Assembly: GCF_020080835.1 (NCBI RefSeq)
Contig: NC_058166.1
Coordinates: 9,664,380 to 9,728,379, forward strand
Length of the DNA: 64,000 bases
Source: Cotesia glomerata
Taxonomy: Eukaryota; Arthropoda; Insecta; Hymenoptera; Braconidae
Direction of reading: 5' to 3'
In this document: one piece after another, positions 59,416-64,000 of the stretch
Layout of the letters: every line of letters begins with the position of its first letter
Numbering within the stretch: position 1 is the first letter of the stretch
Translations under genes and position numbers: made by a program
Notes under the pieces: model-generated
Databases searched by the model: none
Seen by the model: the letters and a program-made list of their open reading frames with translations, nothing else
Told to the model about the DNA's origin: nothing

Positions 59416-59916
59416 GTAGAGTCGGAGCGCCTAGGCAAAAGCGATATGCTCCACACAATTGTGAGGATAGTATAGAGCTTTGGATGACTGCCGTAGAATA
59501 AGATAGGGAACCAAAAACTACACAAGTGCCCGGGCACCCCACAGACGCAAACACTTACTCGTAAAGTCAATTTACACACAACACACTACACATACAACAC
59601 GGTCTTCTATCGACTCCGCCTCCCCGTGGTCCCCGCTGGATACTGCTCATATTCTGCGGATATATTTCGATGTACCCACAGGGAATGGGCTGCCAGAGGA
59701 GTCGATGAGAGTTGCACACATTTGCAATAACACGTAACTCTCAAATGCTGTTCAATGAATGTGTGCAAACACAAGAGGACAGCGGTTTTTCCTTGTCAGC
59801 GCTCTTGGTTGTGTATTGGTTAAGGTGAAGGTAGGACAAATATACGTGCGTGTATAGCTCTTTTGAGCCCAGGAAACGGCCTCTTCGGAGGTAGGCGAAA
59901 GCCTCACCATATATTC
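59416..59916 (+). other. 3' UTR of the ribozyme-led element
   Basis: No poly(A) and no microsatellite. It ends '...ggcgaaagcctcaccatatattc' directly at the target duplication. The last ~40 nt contain a small hairpin (gaggtaggcgaaagcctc). Confidence 0.55.
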
Positions 59917-60612
59917 TTCGTTCGAGAGATATCGTGAACGAAAGAAAACCGAAAGAAGTGTTTTTTCGACATAACTTCGTCATTTCTTCTCGGATCGTTT
60001 TTGATGATATAAAACAATTTCAGAACTTAAAAAATCGCGTCGATCGCCGCCAAATACGTGGAAATCGGTTGATTAGTTCGAGAGATATCCTTGATAAAAT
60101 ATTTGAAAACAATTGTTTTTTAACATAACTCCGACATTTCTTGGAATAACTTTGAAACGACTGCACTGATCGATTTCAAAAACTAATCAGCTATTAGCAT
60201 GAAAAAATTACGTCGATCGCCGTCAAGCCGGTCAAAATTGGTCAATTCGTTCAAGAAATATCATGAACTAAAGAAAATCAAAAAAAGTGTTTTTTTGGAA
60301 TTACTCCAAATTTCCTAGTTTATCAATTCAAACTTGAAGATTTTTCATGAAACTAAAAAAATTGCGTCAAATACTGCCAACCACATGAAAATCAAGTGAT
60401 TCATTTAAAAGTTAGTGCGGTTTAAAAATTTAAAAAATATTGTTCTATGATACTACTATCAGACTTTTGAGCTCGAAGAGCTCAAAATAACACATAAATT
60501 GTATTTTTGAGCTGGAAGAGCTCAAAAACGTCATTAATGCAGTTTTATGCACCTAGGTATGGAATTAGCGGGAAGTTGCACGGATGGCCTTCAGGGTCTA
60601 CTGTTTTTCTAA

Positions 60613-61590
60613 TTTTTTTAATTTTTAAACTGCAATAACTTTTGAATGAATGAACCGATTTTTACGCGGTTGGCGATATTCGACGCAGTTTCTTAAGCAA
60701 ACATTTGTCAAATTGAATTTGATCGACTTAGGAACTTAGGAGTAATTCAAAAAACACGTTTTTCGGTTTTCTTTCGTCAACGATAACTCACGAACGAATC
60801 AACCGATTTTGACCCGACTGGCAAGAATCGATGTGGTTTTTCGATGTTAAGAGCTAATTATTATTCAAAATCTATCGGTAAAGCCGTTTAAAAGTTAGTC
60901 CGAAAAAACTACATATAAAAAAATATTTCTTTTAGTTTTTTTGTGATTTATATTGAAAAATCTAAAAAAAAACCGTAAAAAAAATTTTTTTTAAAAGTGG
61001 TTTTTTTGGAATTACTTTCAAACGGCTCTATTGATCAACTCCAAAAACTAATTAGCTTTTAACCTTGAAAAAACACGTCGATTGCCGCTAATCTGGCCAA
61101 AATCGGTAGATTCGTTCAAAAGATATCGTGCAAGAAAGAAAACCCAAAAAAGTGTTTTTTCGGAATTACTCCGAAATTTCTGGTTTGATCAATACAAACT
61201 TAAAGATTCTTCATGAGGCTTAAAAAACTGCGTCGAATGCCGCCAACCGCAAGAAAATCAGTTCATTTATTCAAAAGTTATTGCGGTTTGAAAACTCAAT
61301 AAATAGTGTTTTATCAAACTTCTATTAGACTTTTGAGCTTGAAGAGCTCAAAAACGGCATAAGTGTAATTTTAAGCGTCCAGGTATGAAATTAGCGGGAA
61401 GTTGCAGGGATGGCCTTCAGGGTCAACCGTTTTCCTAATTCTTTTTTGTAATTTTTTTTGAGATTTTTCAAAATCTACTGGTTCGAATCAGTCCAAGTTG
61501 TATTCAAAATCTAAATTTGGTCAAGCCCTTTCGAACGGCACCAACCGCGATAAAATCGGTCCAGCCGTTCAAAATTTATGAGAGCTTTAC
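60613..61590. repeat. HR-derived composite (inverted copies)
   Basis: HR blocks run plus-wise from 60613 to ~60930, minus-wise to the HR 5' end near 61430 ('gggtcaaccgttttcctaat'), and plus-wise again to 61590. Together with the copy ending at 60612 this forms head-to-head HR copies. No ORF. Confidence 0.5.
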
Positions 61591-62055
61591 ACGGAAAAAA
61601 GTAAACTGTAATAAATAACAGTCGATTTATAATAAGTAATGATCAACTGCTAAAAATTACCATTTCAAACAGTAAAATCGTAATTTTACTATTCACATTG
61701 TAATATTTACAATTTAAACGTTACAATTTACTCTTTACATGGAAGAAAATACTATTTCAAACAGTAATATTCGCTAGGTAAATGTCTAAAATGTTAAAGT
61801 ATAATAATTAAGAATTCAGACTTTAATATTTATCATTTCGTACCTAAAAAATGATGTTATGATATGTAAAAAGTATAAAATAAAGTTAGTAAATTTTTAA
61901 TACAAGCAACGTCAATATTTACAAAGTAAAATGGTAAATTTTAAACGCAACGCCAAAAGTCAAACTGTAATTATTGACTTGCTTAGACTGATAAAATGTA
62001 TATTTTGAAAGTATAATTTTTACTGTTTGAAATGTTAAATTCTCCCAGAGTGAGA
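61588..62055. mobile_element. Probable MITE with ACAGTAA/TTACTGT words
   Basis: Starts 'cacggaaaaaagtaaactgt' after an HR break and ends near 'aaattctcccagagtg'. The interior repeats 'aacagtaaaat', 'ttacaatt' and complementary words. Non-coding. The ends are not clearly inverted repeats, so the class is uncertain. Confidence 0.4.
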
Positions 62056-62320
62056 CCCCTTTCTCTTGTCACGGGGCTCCTTCATTATCCGTTGAAGGTC
62101 CTCACCCTAGCCGCGGTTAGTTATCGACGGATCACTGGGCGCTGTGGTCTAGGATGCTCGCGCAGTAACAATAAAAATTAACATAAGTTCCGGGGCCTAG
62201 AAAATAAGCGTTCCGCGGGTGGGGATAATTCCACACCAGGGGCAAGTGAAGTTGGCGCACCGAAAAGCGACATTGTGAAGCCGGAGCCCGAGACACCAGC
62301 ACGAGATCTTGGAAAACAGG
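62056..62320 (+). other. GC-richer anonymous segment
   Basis: Higher G+C than the flanks, with 'gttggcgcaccgaaaagcga' at about 62250 that resembles the TGGCGC-type tRNA primer-binding sites of LTR elements, and 'gaaaacag|gtaatta' at 62312-62327 resembling an exon end with a splice donor. No ORF of length is present. It could be an LTR/leader region or a non-coding exon of something continuing to the right. Confidence 0.3.
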
Positions 62321-63660
62321 TAATTATTTATTTTCCTCTGAGTTTCTTGTGGAACCTTCAGAGCGATTAATTAAACATTTATAATTGATATTTATTGCTA
62401 GGCATTTAGCCAGCCTAAATATCCTCCAATAATTATTCTAACTATCCTGAATTTCCAGATTTAATTCACCGTTGACTAAATCCCGAGCTACGACGCAATT
62501 AACCAGATCCGAGATACCTGATAGAGCTGTGTAATTTGGCGGACAAAATTTGCCTAGACCGAAGGCCACAGAAACGACAACGGAATTCGAATTAAAAGAA
62601 AAGAAATCGCCAAAAATTTCTCAGGTACAGAAAATTTAACCTCGGTAAATTATTGCGTCGCTCCCGGAAATTCTAGGCACAGGCCAGGTTCCGTCTTCCA
62701 ATCACCCTACTTGATTAATTAATTAATTATCCGAATTCAAATAAAATATCTAAATTATAAGTCGAAGTTAAAATTAGTTAAAATGAAATTTGAATAAATA
62801 GAAAATTTGACAAGTCGAAAAATTTCAAAATTAAAAATAAAAGAGGTTAAAATTAAAATTAATATTTCTATAAAATTGGTCAAATAAGTTTAAGTTAAAA
62901 TTTATAAAATCAGAAAGTTTAATATCGACAAATTTGAGTTAAATTGCGTCATTCATCTGAGCGAAATTCTGTCGATTAAATTTATTATAAATTATAAATT
63001 AAAATAAAACTAAAGGGAATTAAAATTAGAGATTTATCCGAGTTAGATAAAAATTGATTAATAAAATCAACAATTAAAAATAAATTAAAATTTAAAATGA
63101 AAATTATTCATTAAAATTAACTTTGGGAAAATATCAAAAATTTTTAAATAAAATAAAATTCTTTAATTTAGAAAATTACAATTGTCAAGCAGTAAATTAA
63201 TTTATAAAAAATTACAAGCGTAAAATTGTCAATAGATCAAAATTGTTCAAAAACTTCGATAAATAAAATTGTCAAATTCCAGTATGATAAGTTTCAAAAA
63301 TAATTAACATAAAAATTTAGCCTTGGAAAAATTTAGCCAAGTTGACGACTAAGTCTCAAATTCTTACTGGAATTCAAAATAGACATAAGCCGATTATTCA
63401 GGCAGTTTGAATTCGAGTAAATTTTAATTAATCTAAAATTTTGGTTGAATAAAACGCTGCTGTGATATTAATAACTAAGCGACCAAAATTAATTTAAATT
63501 ATTTATCGAAGTCAAGTTAGGAACCGGGAAAATTGATTCCCAGGAAGTCATGTTAAAAAAAAGTATTTAAGAATTTTAAAAATGATTGTTAATTAGAGTC
63601 AAGAGTGTGTTTGGATGAAATTATTATATTGTGTGTGTGTGTGTGTGTGTGTGAAAAATT
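62321..63660. other. AT-rich stretch with (TG)n
   Basis: 'aaattaaaattaga'-type low-complexity sequence throughout. (TG)n of ~24 bp at 63628-63651. No gene seen. Confidence 0.5.
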
Positions 63661-64000
63661 AAATTTACATTATATACTCCTCGTTCACGGGCTGTCGAGG
63701 AGGTTAGTATTAGCAGGTTGTCGACTAGTGTCATGGTATCCTCCTCTGTCCTAGTCGACTTCAGGTTCCTTAGTCCCGTAGTGAGGGTCCGGGCGACAGC
63801 GAAAGGGCTAAGGACGGTTTGAACCTTGGGCAGGGGTCCGGGCGACCACCCAAGGTCAAATCTAGAGTCTTAGAGCGTGAGGGTCCTGTGGACAGCGCGA
63901 CTTAGGTAGAAACTGCGGTATAGACGCTCCATATGAGGGTACCGTCAGGAATAAGCAACTATGATAGAAACTATGATATAGACGCTCCTTATGAGGGTAT
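63661..64000. repeat. GC-richer tandem-repeat-like segment at window edge
   Basis: 'gagggtcc.g.g.gacagcg' recurs near 63782, 63831 and 63878, and 'gatatagacgctcc.tatgag' occurs twice (63912 and 63972). Unknown family, cut by the window end. Confidence 0.4.

Larger units (their letters stand above)
55517..59916 (+). mobile_element. APE non-LTR element with 28S/R2-type ribozyme leader
   Basis: A 4.4-kb insert bounded by a perfect 16-bp duplication ttcgttcgagagatat (55501-55516, 59917-59932) within an HR copy. It opens with 28 nt of 28S rRNA ending at the R2 site (CTCTCTTAAGG), then an HDV-like ribozyme (to 55664), ~490 nt of leader, a broken APE-RT ORF (56157-59415) and ~500 nt of 3' UTR without poly(A). 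No ORF1 is found. The motifs place the body in the R1-like APE group, not R2. It is both an rDNA-linked element outside rDNA and probably a leader/body combination not typical for either clade. Confidence 0.85.
53075..60612 (-). repeat. HR repeat, minus-strand copy carrying two nested retrotransposons
   Basis: The HR 3' end (minus) is at 53075-53220, the (TG)n tract follows, and W5 interrupts it. HR resumes at 55211 ('cgcttataacttttgaacga'), is interrupted at 55516 by an APE element with R2-type leader, and resumes at 59917-59932 through 'gaacgaaagaaaaccgaa' to the HR 5' end near 60610. The copy is intact in order when the two insertions are removed. Confidence 0.7.

Overview
This is a eukaryotic, AT-rich window. 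It has introns with GT..AG borders, abundant (CA)n microsatellites, many non-coding transposons and one recognisable host gene. Gene content and repeat style suggest an insect, most likely a hymenopteran such as a parasitoid wasp. That is an inference: no species-diagnostic gene is present. A run of 100 N (4041-4140) shows it is a draft assembly.

Layout. Positions 1-4400 are repeats: 140-bp tandem units, a dispersed repeat split by a tRNA-derived SINE, a Helitron-like end and a palindromic MITE. From 4400 to 10150 is mostly anonymous AT-rich DNA with a possible 5' exon or promoter near 5000-5400. Positions 10151-23507 carry the plus-strand RhoBTB gene. I could thread eleven coding exons in consistent frame to a 728-residue atypical Rho GTPase with two BTB domains, a Cullin-3 adaptor type. 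A 24-codon uORF precedes it, and an open, strongly hydrophobic 36-codon extension follows its TGA. Its introns hold MITEs, a U6 snRNA fragment and an LTR element (339-bp LTRs, 4.3-kb interior without usable ORFs) that ends 15 nt before a coding exon. Positions 23600-30600 are AT-rich with MITEs, fragments of the dispersed repeat and a 5S rRNA-derived segment.

From 30598 to 59916 the window is a retrotransposon nest. Five R1-clade-like non-LTR elements (called W1-W5 here) sit in (CA)n or (CATA)n microsatellites, the target preference known for Waldo-type elements. W2, W3 and W4 lie head to tail, separated only by CA repeats, and together occupy the CA tract of one copy of the dispersed repeat. 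W2 has two intact ORFs. W1, W3, W4 and W5 show a frameshift, an internal deletion, a 5' truncation with mosaic structure, and an inter-family fusion respectively.

The most striking item is at 55517-59916, an APE-endonuclease non-LTR element inserted in another copy of the dispersed repeat with a 16-bp target duplication. Its first 28 nt are the 28S rRNA sequence immediately upstream of the classical R2 insertion site. The next ~120 nt fold into a hepatitis-delta-virus-like ribozyme whose predicted cleavage site is exactly the element's 5' end. The body is not R2: it has an N-terminal APE domain and a C-terminal CCHC, no recognisable ORF1, and is broken by frameshifts.

Positions 60600-64000 hold more repeat copies, a MITE, and two GC-richer anonymous segments that could belong to a repeat or gene extending beyond the window.
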